From contig ML677333.1 of NCBI GenBank assembly GCA_007922305.1, forward strand, positions 13,122,541 through 13,186,540: a stretch of 64,000 nucleotides of DNA. The letters run 5' to 3'. The notes under the pieces are model-generated. The model ran no database searches. It was not told where the DNA came from and worked only from the letters and a program-made list of their open reading frames with translations. The DNA comes from Dermatemys mawii. Lineage: Eukaryota > Chordata > Testudines > Dermatemydidae. A program made the position numbers and the translations under genes. This document shows, in pieces, positions 10,433-21,134 of this stretch (its first letter is position 1; each line of letters opens with the position of its first letter).

Positions 10433-10612
10433 TTCCCTGGACAGACATTGCCATTTTATTGGATACGTAATCTTGTTGCTTTTCTAGATACAGAATGTCT
10501 AAAATTCTGCCACCTGCTAGAAAACTAAGAATAACTGTGTCTGCACTGAAGGGGAAAAGTAGGGAACTGATTCTATGAGTTTCAGCAGCCTTCCACCTGC
10601 TTTCTCTCTAAA

Positions 10613-10858
10613 GGTACGTCTACACTATGGAGACAATATTGGCATAGCCCAGTAGTGTAGACACAGCATACGTTGACAGGGGTTTTCTGTTGGTGTAGGA
10701 ACACTGCCTCCCAAGCAACGTTAGCTGCATTAATGGAAGCACTCTTCTGTTGATGTAGCTGCATCTACACTGGGGTTTATGTTGGTATAGCTTTGTTGGT
10801 CAGGAGTGTGATTTTTTTATTTCATACCTGTGACCAATGTAGGTTTCTAGACAAAGCC
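10613..10858. mobile_element. Harbinger-like MITE, about 246 bp
   Basis: Left end GGTACGTCTACACTATGGAG and right end TGTAGGTTTCTAGACAAAGCC are imperfect inverted repeats. Internal GTAGTGTAGACACAGC and TTGGTGTAGGAACAC repeat the family motif. Flanks are TAA (10610-10612) and TAT, so the target duplication is imperfect. Confidence 0.6.
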
Positions 10859-11869
10859 TATGAGAAAATGCTGGCTGTCTTGAGGACTGAAAGAAGAATT
10901 TGTGAGGTTATCAGGAGACCTTTTTGTTTACAAATTAGTTTCCTGTCTGTTTACTAAATATTCTTCCTTTTTGTATATCTTTTTTTAACTTTGTTATCCA
11001 AAAACATACTATATAATCAATGAGAAAAACTGAAAACCAGTCCAAATGGTCTTACCTACTTTAAATTAGCAGTGCATTCAGTGTATTTTTAATTCAAGAG
11101 GCATTATTTTGGAAGTATTTATTATTTCATATTTATATGACTCACTGTGTAGGTTTAGAAAGGATTGGTGTTTTTGTTCCCGACCTTTTCAAGAAGGTTG
11201 TTTTTCCATTTGTCTCTTACCCATTAGCAGTAGCCAGATACCTTAGGAAAGCTAGTCTTGTCATCCAGTGGCTTTATTTTCTAGGAAAAAGTGGTGGCAG
11301 AAACTGACATGATGCTAAGGGAAAAGTAATATTAAAAAGCTCCATTTAATTGGATCTAGTTAGTAATAAAGGAAAACCTGAGTGGTTTTCGTTCCAGTAT
11401 TGTAGAGACTTTCCAAAAATATCTAAAACAGTAATTATTAGAGATTAAAGGACACACAAATGTTGCAATTTCCCTCAATTGCACTGAGCTTACTTTATGG
11501 AGGCATGAAATTTGATTGTGTTTTATTTTTTAGGTACATTTTGAAAAGTCTTTAAAAATTCTTTTTGTGGGGGAGGTAAAGGAGGATGAATATTCAGATT
11601 TGTCCTTGAAAATAAACTGCATGTCTGCTCTCCTGAGAGAGTGCTCCTTTGATGTCTTTTCCCCCTTTCTTTCTGTCTATGGACTTAGCACATGCTATTG
11701 AAGCTTAAATTGCTATTGAAGCATTTCACGTTAATCTCTCTAACTTATTTTCTGTACTGCTCTATGCTTCAGAAACTTCCTTTAGTTTTACTAGATTGTC
11801 GAGTTAGAGCAGAAGAGATTCTAGTTAGACAAGAGAATTGACCTGAGCACCATTGTAAAAAGCTTAATG

Positions 11870-12615
11870 AAGAGCTCTTCTTAATGTGCAACTGTGGTCA
11901 AAAGCCAAGCAAGATGTTAGGCTGAATGAGGAATTGGATGGAGAATAATTTGGAAAATGTTATTACACCATTATGTAAATCAATGGGGTAGCCTTGTTTG
12001 CAATATTAATCACCCACATTGTAAAAAAATAAAATAAATTGCAGAATGATAGAGGATGTGGGAAAACTATGCTGGAAAGAGATTGAAAAGATCTGAATTG
12101 TTTGTTAGAAAGGAGATGAATAAGAGAGAACATGATAAAAGTATATAAAATAATTAATGGTCTTAAGACTGTAGATCAGGAATTTCTGTTCTCCCAGTCT
12201 CCTAACTCAAAAACAACAGATATTCAATGAAATTAAAAGGTGGCAAATTCAAGTAATTTTTTGCACAACCTGTAATTGAATTCTGGAACACATTGCCACC
12301 GAAAGTAATTGAGGCCAAGAATTTAGTAAAATTCAAAATAGCTTTGTATTTCTGTGTGGATAACATGAATATCCAGAGTTGCTGTAATTAATAGTAACAA
12401 TTTGTGTGTAATGGATATTCAATCTCTAGCTTCAGGGTTTAAGTCAGTCTTTAGTTCTTTGATCACGAGACCTAATATATGGGGCAGGTTATCTTGCATC
12501 TGCTTGCTTCAGCATTCTTACACCTTCCTCTCGAGCATCTGGTGCTGGCCATTCTCTGAGACGTAATACTGGACTAGATAGACCTCAAGTGTGATTCTAA
12601 TTTGGTAATTCCTGA
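11870..12615 (+). mobile_element. Old CR1/L3-type LINE 3' segment
   Basis: Landmarks of a CR1-family 3' region occur in order: TTGGAAAATGTTATTACACC, AGAACATGATAAAAGTATAT, AATTCTGGAACACATTGCCA, then ATCTGGTGCTGGCCATTCTC and TGGACTAGATAGACCTCAAG with a TTGGTAATTCCTGATTCC-like end. Diverged and without an open frame. Confidence 0.65.
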
Positions 12616-12742
12616 TTCCTGTTAGCTGTCTGGGAACTCTTCTCTCCGAAATACCATAATTTATTCTATTTAGTGTCTCAGACTTTGTTTGAAAACATCT
12701 CCCTTTGCCAGAAGCTTAAAATAAGAAGTTAAAAGGCTTATA

Positions 12743-12897
12743 AGTCTTGTCTGCACTCAGGATTAGTTTAGCACTGGTGCAGCTCCTTGTGGGATAGAAT
12801 GGTGAAAACACTACCACAGACTGGGTACAGGTACTTTTATCTCTGTCAGGTGTCAGGACTTCCATCATTGCTAGCAGTGCTGCTAAACCAAGTCCTG
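12743..12897. mobile_element. MITE fragment
   Basis: Begins TAAGTCTTGTCTGCACTCAG, a variant of the family end. AGGATTAGTTTAGCACTG and CAGTGCTGCTAAACCAAGTC are imperfect inverted arms. Right terminal motif not found. Confidence 0.4.
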
Positions 12898-13365
12898 AAG
12901 ATTATGAAAGGTGCTCACCCGTTAGACATTTGTCCTTCCCATCCCTTCAGGGAGTGGTGATGGTAGGGGAGCTCTTCATATATCCATACAATTTTCAGAC
13001 AAATGAACACACAATGCCACCATTATGCAACTTTTAAAATGCATGTTTAAATTTCACTAAAAACATTGATCAAAAGCTACAGAAATAATTTGGAAATATT
13101 TTCTTAAATTAATTTATCAAACTCTCTCCCTGTACCCAATGAAAATAATGAGGCAGGATCCATGTTAGTAAATTTTACCATTGTTAGTTAAGTAAAATGT
13201 TAGTTAAAAATAATAGCCAAATCAGTTGGTTTTGATAAAAATCTGTGAGTCTGAAAAATCACTGGAGTTTTCTTTAAAGAAAAGAGTGATGAGGGTGGGG
13301 AAGAGGGGAGGAAACCATCAGAAAAAAACAGCCAACCCCCAATCCTTTCTGCTTTGTGTTTTCAG

Positions 13366-13502
13366 ATAGTCTTCTTGCAGTGTGACAGATACGTTGAGTT
13401 TCATTCACAACATGGCCATTATTACAGGACCAGAATACCAAAGTTTGGTAGAGATTTCTCCTATCACTACCCGTCATGTGACCTGTATTTTGTAGGAGCA
13501 AG
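13366..13502 (+). CDS. NOL10: NOL10 coding exon 6 (residues 110-154)
   Basis: 137 nt, acceptor tttcag, donor gtattg. It encodes IVFLQCDRYVEFHSQHGHYY and continues through RIPKFGRDFSYHYPSCDLYF to VGA. The RIPKFGRD and YHYPSCDLYFVGAS motifs are diagnostic for the NOL10/Enp2 family. Two bases of a serine codon are carried into exon 7. Confidence 0.97.
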
Positions 13503-13711
13503 GTATTGATCTGGATGGACTGGTGTCTTTCATTTTTCTTATGACTGTTGTTTTCAAAAATTGACAATTCCATCTACATGCATAGTGGAGAATGCTGTTC
13601 TTTAGTGAAGAGTAGAAAATGTTGGTGATAGAAAATCTAAGTTGGTTCATTAAACAAGACTTTACAAAATTAAATTCAATAACACTCAGGAAGGAAAAAT
13701 CATACAAAAAT

Positions 13712-14087
13712 ACTAATTTGGGAATAACTAGTTAGGCAGTAGTACAGCAGAAAAAGATTGGGGGGGTATATTGGATCACATATTGAATATGGGTCAACAA
13801 TGCGATGCAGTTACAAACATGACGACTGTTCTGAGACTGTATTAACAGGATTATCATATGTAATATATGGGAGGTAATTGGCTCTCATTAGCACTGATGA
13901 GACCTTAGCTGGAGGACTGTGTCCAGTTCTGGGCACTATACTTTAAAAAGATGTGGACAAATTGGAGAGAGTCCAGAAGAGAGCAACGAAAACAATAAAA
14001 GGTTTAGAAAAACCTGACCTGTGAGTAAAGGTTAAAAAACTGGACACATTTAGTCTTGAGAAAAGAAGATTGATATGTCTTCAAATA
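13712..14087 (+). mobile_element. CR1 LINE 3' region, part A
   Basis: Closely resembles the 3' end of reptile CR1 ORF2: GTACAGCAGAAAAAGATT, ATTGAATATGGGTCAACAAT, GGAGGACTGTGTCCAGTTCT, GTGGACAAATTGGAGAGAGT, GTTTAGAAAAACCTGACCTG. The reading frame is broken. It continues at 15078 after the inserted element. Confidence 0.85.
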
Positions 14088-15077
14088 CAGGAACTTCTCA
14101 CCTAAAGTCGTCCCAGTTAACATTGTTTTGTTATGTTGCTGATCAATTACGGAACATGCTTGTTGTGCAATGCTCCTTTCTAGTATTGTTTGGCAGCTGC
14201 CTGCTTTGTCCACTGCTTGCAGGAAGAGCAGCCCTTTGTAGCTAGCTCATGGATGGCTGGAACCAGGGTGGACCAGCAGCCCCCCTATCAACCCACGTTC
14301 TCCTAAGTTTCCTGTGCAGCAGCTGCCCAGCAGGCTATAAACTGCGGGCAGTTCAGCTGTCCCTCCCCACACTGCCATGTGCTGCTCCTGCCCTCTGCCT
14401 TGGAGCTGCTCCCTGAGACGACTCCTTGCTGTGTGGGGGTGAGGGGAAGAAGAGAGGGGCTAATGTCAGGCTGTCCCCCTCCCCACTGCTCCTGCACCCA
14501 GCTTACCCATCTTCCGTAGAGTAGAGGGGACACATGGACCGAGGGAGCTTCTAGGCAGCTGTGGTCCGGTCTCAGCTTGCTGATCTAATTAACAAGGCAG
14601 TGTACTTCTGACCCCACTCTTCATACTTAAAGGGGAAAAGTGCATAACGCACGCACGCACACACACACGCGCACACACTGTGTCTTTGTTTGCCCTCCGT
14701 CCTTTCCTGCTGCCTTGTAGAGTGTGAGAGTTAACTCTGGAGGGCTCAGCCAGTTGCTACTTCATCATTTAGCAGTAAGTCATTCCCTGAGAAACATCCC
14801 ACCCTCTGGCTCCTCCACCTGAACCAAGCTTCACAATTGTCATCACTGTGTACCAGTATTAAATTTTGTTTAAAACTTATACTCTGTGCGTGTGTATACA
14901 AACGCGCGCACACACACACACACAGACATAGTCTTTTGTCTGGTGAAAAAATTTCCCTGGAATCTAATGCCCTCATTTATATTAATTCTTATGGGGAAAT
15001 TGGATTCGCTTAACATCATTTTGCTTAAAGTCGCATTTTTCAGGAACATAACTACAACGTTAAGTGAGGAGTTCCTG
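14088..15077. mobile_element. Tigger/mariner-like element, 990 bp, nested in CR1
   Basis: Ends CAGGAACTTCTCACCTAA and TTAAGTGAGGAGTTCCTG are inverted repeats. TA precedes (14086-14087) and follows (15078-15079). The right part (TTAACATCATTTTGCTTAA, AAAGTCGCATTTTTCAGGAA) matches a Tigger-type family I know from vertebrates. Two alternating purine-pyrimidine (AC)n tracts lie inside, near 14646-14678 and 14904-14926. No transposase frame survives. Confidence 0.85.
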
Positions 15078-15398
15078 TATGTTAAGAGCTGTTATAAAAA
15101 GGATGTTAATTGAATGTTCTCCATGTCCACCGAAGGTAGAACAAGAAATAATTAGCTTGATCTTCAGCAAGGGAGATTTAGGTTAGATATTAGGAAGCAC
15201 TTTCTGTAAGAGGAGGTAAGTTCTTGAACAGGTTTCCAAGCGATGCTGTGGAATTCCCATGACGGAGGTTTTTAAGAACAGGTTGAACAAACACCTGTCA
15301 GAGCTGATGTAGACATACTTGGTCCTGTCTCAGCACAAAGTGCCAAACTAAATGATCCTTCAGGGTCCCTTTCAGCCCTGCATTTCTGTGATTCTTTA
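15078..15398 (+). mobile_element. CR1 LINE 3' end, part B
   Basis: Resumes the CR1 sequence interrupted at 14087: GTTAAGAGCTGTTATAAAAA, GTTCTCCATGTCCACCGAAG, GGGAGATTTAGGTTAGATAT, TTAAGAACAGGTTGAACAAA, CAGCCCTGCATTTCTGTGAT, ending in ATTCTTTA, the CR1-type terminal microrepeat. Confidence 0.88.
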
Positions 15399-16027
15399 AG
15401 TCCCTTCATTTCCTTAGTCTATTGTCATTGGATAGTTCTCTGCCCAGTTACATTATGTTCTTGAAATAGCTGTCAAAAATTACAGCGCACCCCACTGTCA
15501 TGGTGAATCGTGTGTATTATGTAATTTAAAAATCCAAAACGTCCATTTATATTTTTCCATGTTTGTCCTTCTTGATGGTTTTGTTACAATTTAACTCAAT
15601 TTAGTAAAATTATGTAAAAGCATGAATTATGGAGTCCCTAGGAAGGCAGGGGAGTGAGATCCATGTGTTTCAAACCAAGATGAATACTAGGTTGTTTTTT
15701 TTAAGGAAATAATTTATATTTTATTTATAAAATAAATAAATAAACAAAATGCTGAGAGTTGTTAAGATAACATGTTAGAAAATTAACACATTCCTTACTT
15801 GGGAAGGTGTAGTTTTTAGTATAGTACCAAAATTTTGTTGGTGAACATTTGGAGATGGGAAGGAAGTTAGTCCAGGGTTAGGAGTTTCCCTGCTCTATTC
15901 AAATTAAGTTCTGAAAATTTATACTTGCTATAAAAATGAGATCTAAGCAGGAATTGTCTTATGGTTTTCACTCATTTAAAATATTCAGAATTTAGAGAGA
16001 AAATAATTAACTTTAGTTTCTCTGTAG

Positions 16028-16093
16028 TTCTGAAGTATACAGATTAAATCTGGAGCAAGGAAGGTACCTGAATTCTCTACAAACAGATGCTTC
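16028..16093 (+). CDS. NOL10: NOL10 coding exon 7 (residues 155-176)
   Basis: 66 nt, acceptor tctgtag, donor gtaagt. It encodes SSEVYRLNLEQGRYLNSLQT then DA. The S-EVYRLNLEQGR-L motif is a conserved Enp2/NOL10 signature between propeller blades. Two bases are carried into exon 8. Confidence 0.97.
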
Positions 16094-17173
16094 GTAAGTA
16101 CCTACTTTATCATGTTTATTACAATTTTTCCAGCAGGGGGAGCCAAATATTTAGTTTGCTCATTATTAATAGCACATTCCATGCACAATCCAAATGCACC
16201 TTAATGTAAATTAAGATATAGTTTGAAAGAAGCATAGTCAATTCTAAGCTTCATATTTTAAAAAAAACTCACTCTGACAATTATACATGTTCAACTTATT
16301 TCTAAGGATATTTTTTAATTGTCTAATCTTTAAAATAGATTTTATGAAACTTCCTTTTGATTTAATGTGCCTTCATTTAACCATCCCCAGTGATCTTCAG
16401 CCTAGCCATCGTATGTTGCCGAATTCTTGTAGTTTTCATGGCATAAGTGGGTCTTAAGAAGAGACTTGGAGGAGGTGATAGACTTGTAAATCATTTCAGA
16501 GAAGATTCCAAGTACAAGAGGGTGTCACAGGGTCCACACAGGGTCCTCTAGCTTCCCTTGTGTCCTGGTTTCTCCAAATTAATAAAGGTTTCCACACCTT
16601 CTTTTGGTGCTTTCCATGTGCTCTTTATTTACAGTGCAGTTTCTTGGTTACCATGCCAACAAAGTGCTCCCCTTGTGCCCCAACAGATACCTTCTCTGCC
16701 CTGGATCTGCAGTCTCTAGAGTCCCAAGGCAGTTTGCCCTCAGCGAGGAGACAGCGCAGCCCTCCTGTCCTCCTCCTGGCTTGCCTCCAGACTGAGTAGG
16801 ACTTAGAGCTTTTCTAGCCCTCCCAGCCCCAGCTGTGCTCGTTTAGCCCAGCCTAGTGCTGCAGGCTAGCCCTCGTTAGGGCCCGCAGCTGGGCTCCCTG
16901 CTGGTCAGTCCCAGCCTCTGCCCCTAGCCCTTCTGCCCGAAAGCAGGGTTTAGCCTGCAGGGGCAGGGCAATCGTGGGTTTTTTACCCTAGCCCTGCCAC
17001 AGAGGAGCTGAGGAATGAAACAAAATATTTATGGAAAGAATGAATAAGCAGGCATTTGAGGGTGGGATTGTTGGTAGGATCGTAGTTTTGGGACAAGCGT
17101 GATAATTAAAATTGTTTTAGTTCTTCTAAGTCATTTTGTGGGTCATTAAACTTTGCCCCTCTTTCTGTTCTAG
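16094..17173 (+). other. NOL10: Intron 7 (1080 bp)
   Basis: 16094-16500 is AT-rich. 16500-16990 is a distinctly GC-richer block, from about TGTCACAGGGTCCACACAGG to CCCTAGCCCTGCCACAGAGG. It has no coding sense and looks like an inserted repeat that I cannot classify. Confidence 0.45.
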
Positions 17174-17234
17174 GGAGAATAGTGTCTGTGACATAAATCC
17201 CATACACTGCTTATTTGCTACTGGGACAGTTGAG
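17174..17234 (+). CDS. NOL10: NOL10 coding exon 8 (residues 177-197)
   Basis: 61 nt, acceptor ttctag, donor gtaaat. It encodes SENSVCDINPIHCLFATGTV then E. The H-LFATGT segment is the start of a canonical WD40 blade that continues in exon 9. Frame is restored to phase 0. Confidence 0.96.
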
Positions 17235-17782
17235 GTAAATGTTTAAATTTAATCTTTCTAAGAACTGTGGCAATATTTTTCTCATTTCTTGGTGATCATA
17301 TGCCGATCATAGAAATAAATCATAATATATAGCTGAAGAATTAATTTGATCTAATTTATTACATTAAATGTAAATTGATTAAGATGTTAGACAGCTTGGC
17401 TCTTTTCAGAGCATAATGCAAACACGATTTCTTGCTCTATATTGGATGTGGAGACACTTATGATTCCACAAGTAAACATAGAAAACAATCATCAGATTTA
17501 ATTTTAAAATATAGATGTATGTATAACTAGCCGACACACATCGTGTTACTGTTTTAGGATTTAGCATTATAAAGACATTCACCTCTGATCATATTTATTA
17601 AAAATAGAAGAAAACTAAAATGTGGCAATTAGCATGTCATCACTTTAAATCCAGTGGTTCCCAAACTGGAATTCGTGAACCTCTGGGGGTTCGCAGAATG
17701 TTTCAGGGGGTTCGCCAGAAAAATTTCATTAATGGCGGCCAGAGGACACTGGTGGGACCCGGTTGCAGGGCAGACAGCCCGA

Positions 17783-18075
17783 GCCCCAGGGAGAGTGGAG
17801 CTGGCAGACTGAGCCCTGCCCCTGTCAGTGGCGGAGCTGGCAGTCCAAGCCCCAGGGAGAGTGGGGCTGGCACACTGAGCCCTGCCCCTGTCAGTGGGGG
17901 AGCTGGCAGTCCGAGCCCCACGGAGAGCGGGGCCCGGGCAATTTGAGCCAGTAACCTGAGCCTTCCCCTGTCAGAAGGGGAGCTGGCAGCCTGAGCCGCA
18001 GGGAGAGTGGGGACCAGGCAGTTTGAGCCAGCAGTCTGAGGGCTGCCCCTGTCAGCTGGGGAGTTGGCAGCCCGA
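17783..18075 (+). repeat. GC-rich tandem repeat inside hAT element, 4 units
   Basis: Units start GCCCCAGGGAGAGTGG and contain CTGCCCCTGTCAGTGG and GAGCTGGCAG. I place them at 17783-17848, 17849-17914, 17915-17994 and 17995-18075. The first two are 66 bp; the last two are about 80 bp because of a 14-15-bp insertion around TTTGAGCCAGYARYCTGAG. The repeats create spurious open frames on both strands (up to 171 codons) that are not genes. Confidence 0.85.
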
Positions 18076-18429
18076 ACCGCAGTGCTCCATATGAAGTGCA
18101 GGTGGCAGCCCAGACCCTTGTCCTTGTCAGACAGGGGAAGCTGGCATCCAAGGCAGTGAGCAGGGGCCACACTATATGTGGGGAGGTGGTCCAAACTAAT
18201 TTGTCCCTCGCAGGGCACCCTCTTAGGGACAGACCTCGTGGTGGAAGTAAAGCTGTTTGCGAGCCAAACCAGCCAGAAGCATATTGTAGCCAGTGTAGAA
18301 GTGTTAAGATGCCTCAGTAATTGTCCTCCTCTATGGAGTGCTGATTTGCTTCAGTGAGACTTGAGTGAATCTTCTCATTTTCTAGTTTATTGGTTGTTAG
18401 CAGTGTCTCTGAGTTATTTTTATTAGAAC

Positions 18430-20391
18430 TCTTGTACACAGGTTCAGTGGATAAGTGGCTGAAAAAGGAAAGTGTAAAGACGCTAGAATCCGCTAGTGTT
18501 TCCTCAAGTCCACACTGGAAAAGCTAAGTCTGATGATCATGATGGTCCTGGAAAGTCACAAAGAAAATAAAATATGACAATGATTATATAAAATCTGGCT
18601 TTACATGCACTGGTGATCGAGAATGTCCAAAACAACTGTGTGTGATTTGTGGTGATATTCTAGCAAACAGCAGCCTCAAACCTTCTCTACTTAGGTGTCA
18701 TTTAGGAACTAGGCATCCTGCACAACTCGAAAAGCCTGTTGATTTTTTTCAAGCAAAAACTAGCTGGGAAGAAAAGTGATATTACTGGTTTTATATCCAA
18801 AGCAAGTACTGATAATGAAAATGCACTTGAAGCATCATACCACGTGAGCTACCGAATAGCAAAAGCATCAGAAGCCCATACCATAGCAGCGAGCTTGATC
18901 AGTCCATGTATAAAAGACATAGTTCATTGCATGCTCAGAGAAAAGGCTGCAAAAAGGATTGACATGGTACCTTTATTCAATAATATGTTGTCACGAAGAA
19001 TTAATGATGTCAAATAATAGAGACCACAATTGTACATAGAGTGAAAAATAGTCCATATTATGTTATACAGTTGGATGAATCAACTGATGCAGCTAATCTA
19101 GCTATTTTGCTACTGTTTGTACGTTATGTGAATGAAGGTATGGTTGAAGAAGATTTGTTGTTTTGCCAACCACTGGAAGAACGTACAACTGGAGAAGATA
19201 TCTTCAATTTGACTAGTGCATATTTTGAAGAAAAGGAAATAGATTGGTCTCGTTGCCTAGGCATTTGCACTGACAGGGCCACATCAATGGCTGGGAAGTA
19301 TACTGAATTTGTAGCTTGAACACAAAAGTTTGCATCAAAAGTCTCTTTGGCTCATTGCAGCATCCATAGACAAGCCCTTGCAACAAAACGCATTCCTGAG
19401 GGGCTGAAGGAAGTGCTGGACAATTCAGTGAAAATGGTAGATTTCATAAAGTCACAGCCAACAAATTCAAGAATATTTCATGTACTTTGTGAAGAAATGG
19501 ACAGTATACACAATTGTCTGTTGACCCATGCTGAAGATACATGGCTCTTATGGGGCAAAATCCTTGTGCGCTTGTTTGATCTTAGAATGGAAATCCTAGG
19601 GTTTTTTTTCAACAGCTACCCTTTCCACCTTGCCAGCTGTATGGAAAATAATGTCTGGCTCCAGAGTCTATCTTATTTAGCAGATATTTTCTCAAGAATT
19701 AATGACCTAAAATTATCTCTTCAAGGCCTCAATATAACAGTTTTCAATATGCAAGAACGAGCTGAATCCATGATAAAGAAGTTGTAGTTTTGGAAGGTTG
19801 TTTGGAAAACAGTCAAACTGAGTGTTTCAGTAAACTTCATGACTTCCTGGCAGAACATAAACTTCAATTGGATCAGTGCACTAAAATCAATATAATTGCA
19901 CACCTAAAATGACTTTGCACAACTTTCAGGGAATACTTTTCAGCTATGTCAGGCGATAATGACTGGATTTGCAACCTTTTTGATGATACCACTTTCTCAA
20001 CTCAGATATTGAATACTAAGGAAAAAGAGAAATTGATTGAGATCTCCTGTAACTACGAACTGAAAAGGAGTTTCCGAAATCCATCAACTACTTTTGGCTG
20101 AGCTTAAGAAATGAGTACCCCCTTCTGGCAAAAAAAGCTGCTGCAGTTTTGTTACCATTTTCAACAACATACTTATATGAGAATGCGTTTTCCTCGTATC
20201 CACATCTGAAAATCAAATACAGAAACAGACTTGATGCAGAACCAGACCTGAGACTTTCTTTCTCCAGTGGTTCTGGACTTCCAAGAGCTATGCAGAGCAA
20301 AGCAAGTGCATCCATCACACTGAGGCAATGTAAACGTAAATCCCTGGAAATATTCATTTTTAGGAGGGGTTCAGGAGATGTCACAATTTAG
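18430..20391 (+). pseudogene. Decayed BED-finger hAT transposase (ZBED/Buster-like)
   Basis: Fragments of one transposase occur in order but in shifting frames. A BED-type zinc finger (YIKSGFTCTGD, CVICGDIL, SLLRCHLGTRHP) is near 18570-18725. SEAHTIAASLISPCIKDIVH is near 18870. The first catalytic Asp is in VIQLDESTDAA (GAT at 19074), and the second Asp is in GICTDRATSMAGK (GAC at 19272). The HCSIHRQALATK segment is near 19352. The C-terminal hAT dimerisation region (LLPFSTTYLYENAFSSYP) is near 20150-20205. It is broken by stops (for example 19015-19017 and 19317-19319) and by frameshifts between 19017 and 19041 and between 19787 and 20149. It resembles the transposases from which host ZBED5/FAM200-type genes derive, but this copy is a dead transposon remnant. 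Confidence 0.88.
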
Positions 20392-20590
20392 TGAAAGGGG
20401 TTTGCGGGCTGTTAAAGTTTGGAAACCACTGCTTAAATCCAATCCTTCCATGAGCTGTTCACCTTTGCAATTAAAGTGAATTGTCAATAGATCAGCATCC
20501 TCTAGTTTGAGTTCTGACAGGGCTAAATAATTGCACTGTTTAATCTTAAATAATATATTTTTTTTTAATTAATTGTTATACTGTGTTTAG

Positions 20591-20676
20591 GGGAAAGTGG
20601 AATGCTGGGACCCTAGAACAAGAAATCGAGTTGGAGTGTTGGACTGTGCTTTAAGCAGTGTGACAGTAGATACAGA
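20591..20676 (+). CDS. NOL10: NOL10 coding exon 9 (residues 198-225)
   Basis: 86 nt, acceptor gtttag, donor gtaagt. It encodes GKVECWDPRTRNRVGVLDCA and onward to VTVDTE. ECWDPRTR is a clear WD dipeptide ending a blade. The exon lies 159 bp downstream of the full-length hAT insertion in intron 8. Confidence 0.97.
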
Positions 20677-21055
20677 GTAAGTAATGACTGGCTGTTAGTG
20701 CATAATGTTAGGTCCTGATCCTGCTCTCCAGTTCTACTACACGTCAGTAATCCCATCAATGCTAGCGTGTAAATGCTGTAGAATTGGTCTTTCATCTGGA
20801 AAGTTAGATCTCTTAGCCTTTGCCTGGCAGGCCAATGAAGTAACTTTTAAAAATGCACATCAGCACAATGATTGTGAAGATGAACAATAATATTTCTGAA
20901 AAATGCATGTCATTGGTGTCCCCATTAGTTTTTCTATCTAATTTCTAAATATATAAACAAATATTCAATATTTTTAGCCATTAACTATAGGCATTTTAGC
21001 AAATTTTCAGTCTTTACTAAAAGGAAAATATAATTATGAACATTGTTCTTTTCAG
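20677..21055 (+). other. NOL10: Intron 9 (379 bp)
   Basis: Short AT-rich intron with nothing recognised. Confidence 0.6.
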
Positions 21056-21134
21056 GATAGAGGGCTTACCATCTATTTCAGCACTGAAGTTTAATGGAGC
21101 TTTGAATATGGCTGTTGGCACATCCACCGGGCAG
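21056..21134 (+). CDS. NOL10: NOL10 coding exon 10 (residues 226-252)
   Basis: 79 nt, acceptor tttcag, donor gtaggt. It encodes IEGLPSISALKFNGALNMAV then GTSTGQ, the strand d-a region of a propeller blade (ALKFNGAL-MAVGT-TGQ). Separated from exon 9 by a short 379-bp intron. Confidence 0.97.

Larger units (their letters stand above)
9471..13365 (+). other. NOL10: Intron 5 (3895 bp)
   Basis: Contains two MITEs (9809-10198, about 10613-10858), a palindromic amniote repeat (about 10300-10432), an old CR1-type LINE tail (about 11870-12615) and a MITE fragment (about 12743-12897). The 10860-11870 and 12900-13365 stretches hold nothing recognised. Confidence 0.6.
13503..16027 (+). other. NOL10: Intron 6 (2525 bp)
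   Basis: Mostly a CR1 LINE 3' end split by a 990-bp Tigger-like element. 15400-16027 is AT-rich and unassigned. Confidence 0.65.
17652..20431 (+). mobile_element. hAT transposon, 2780 bp, both ends present
   Basis: Terminal repeats CAGTGGTTCCCAAACT and AGTTTGGAAACCACTG match at 15 of 16 positions when inverted. The 8-bp target duplications are TTTAAATC (17644-17651) and CTTAAATC (20432-20439), 7 of 8 identical. The interior has a GC-rich tandem repeat (17783-18075) and a decayed transposase (about 18430-20390, + strand). The element is inserted in the sense orientation in NOL10 intron 8. Confidence 0.93.
17235..20590 (+). other. NOL10: Intron 8 (3356 bp)
   Basis: Dominated by the 2780-bp hAT transposon at 17652-20431. 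The flanking 417 and 159 bp are AT-rich and show nothing else. Confidence 0.7.

Noticed and set aside
14646..14926. (AC)n runs taken as Z-DNA or regulatory signal
   Set aside because: They lie inside a Tigger-like element and are ordinary microsatellite growth.
17703..18218. 171-codon minus-strand frame
   Set aside because: Repetitive Pro/Leu-rich translation of the minisatellite in the hAT element.
18430..20391. A domesticated ZBED-type host gene
   Set aside because: Stops and frameshifts break the frame, and it is enclosed by terminal repeats and a target duplication, so it is a transposon remnant.
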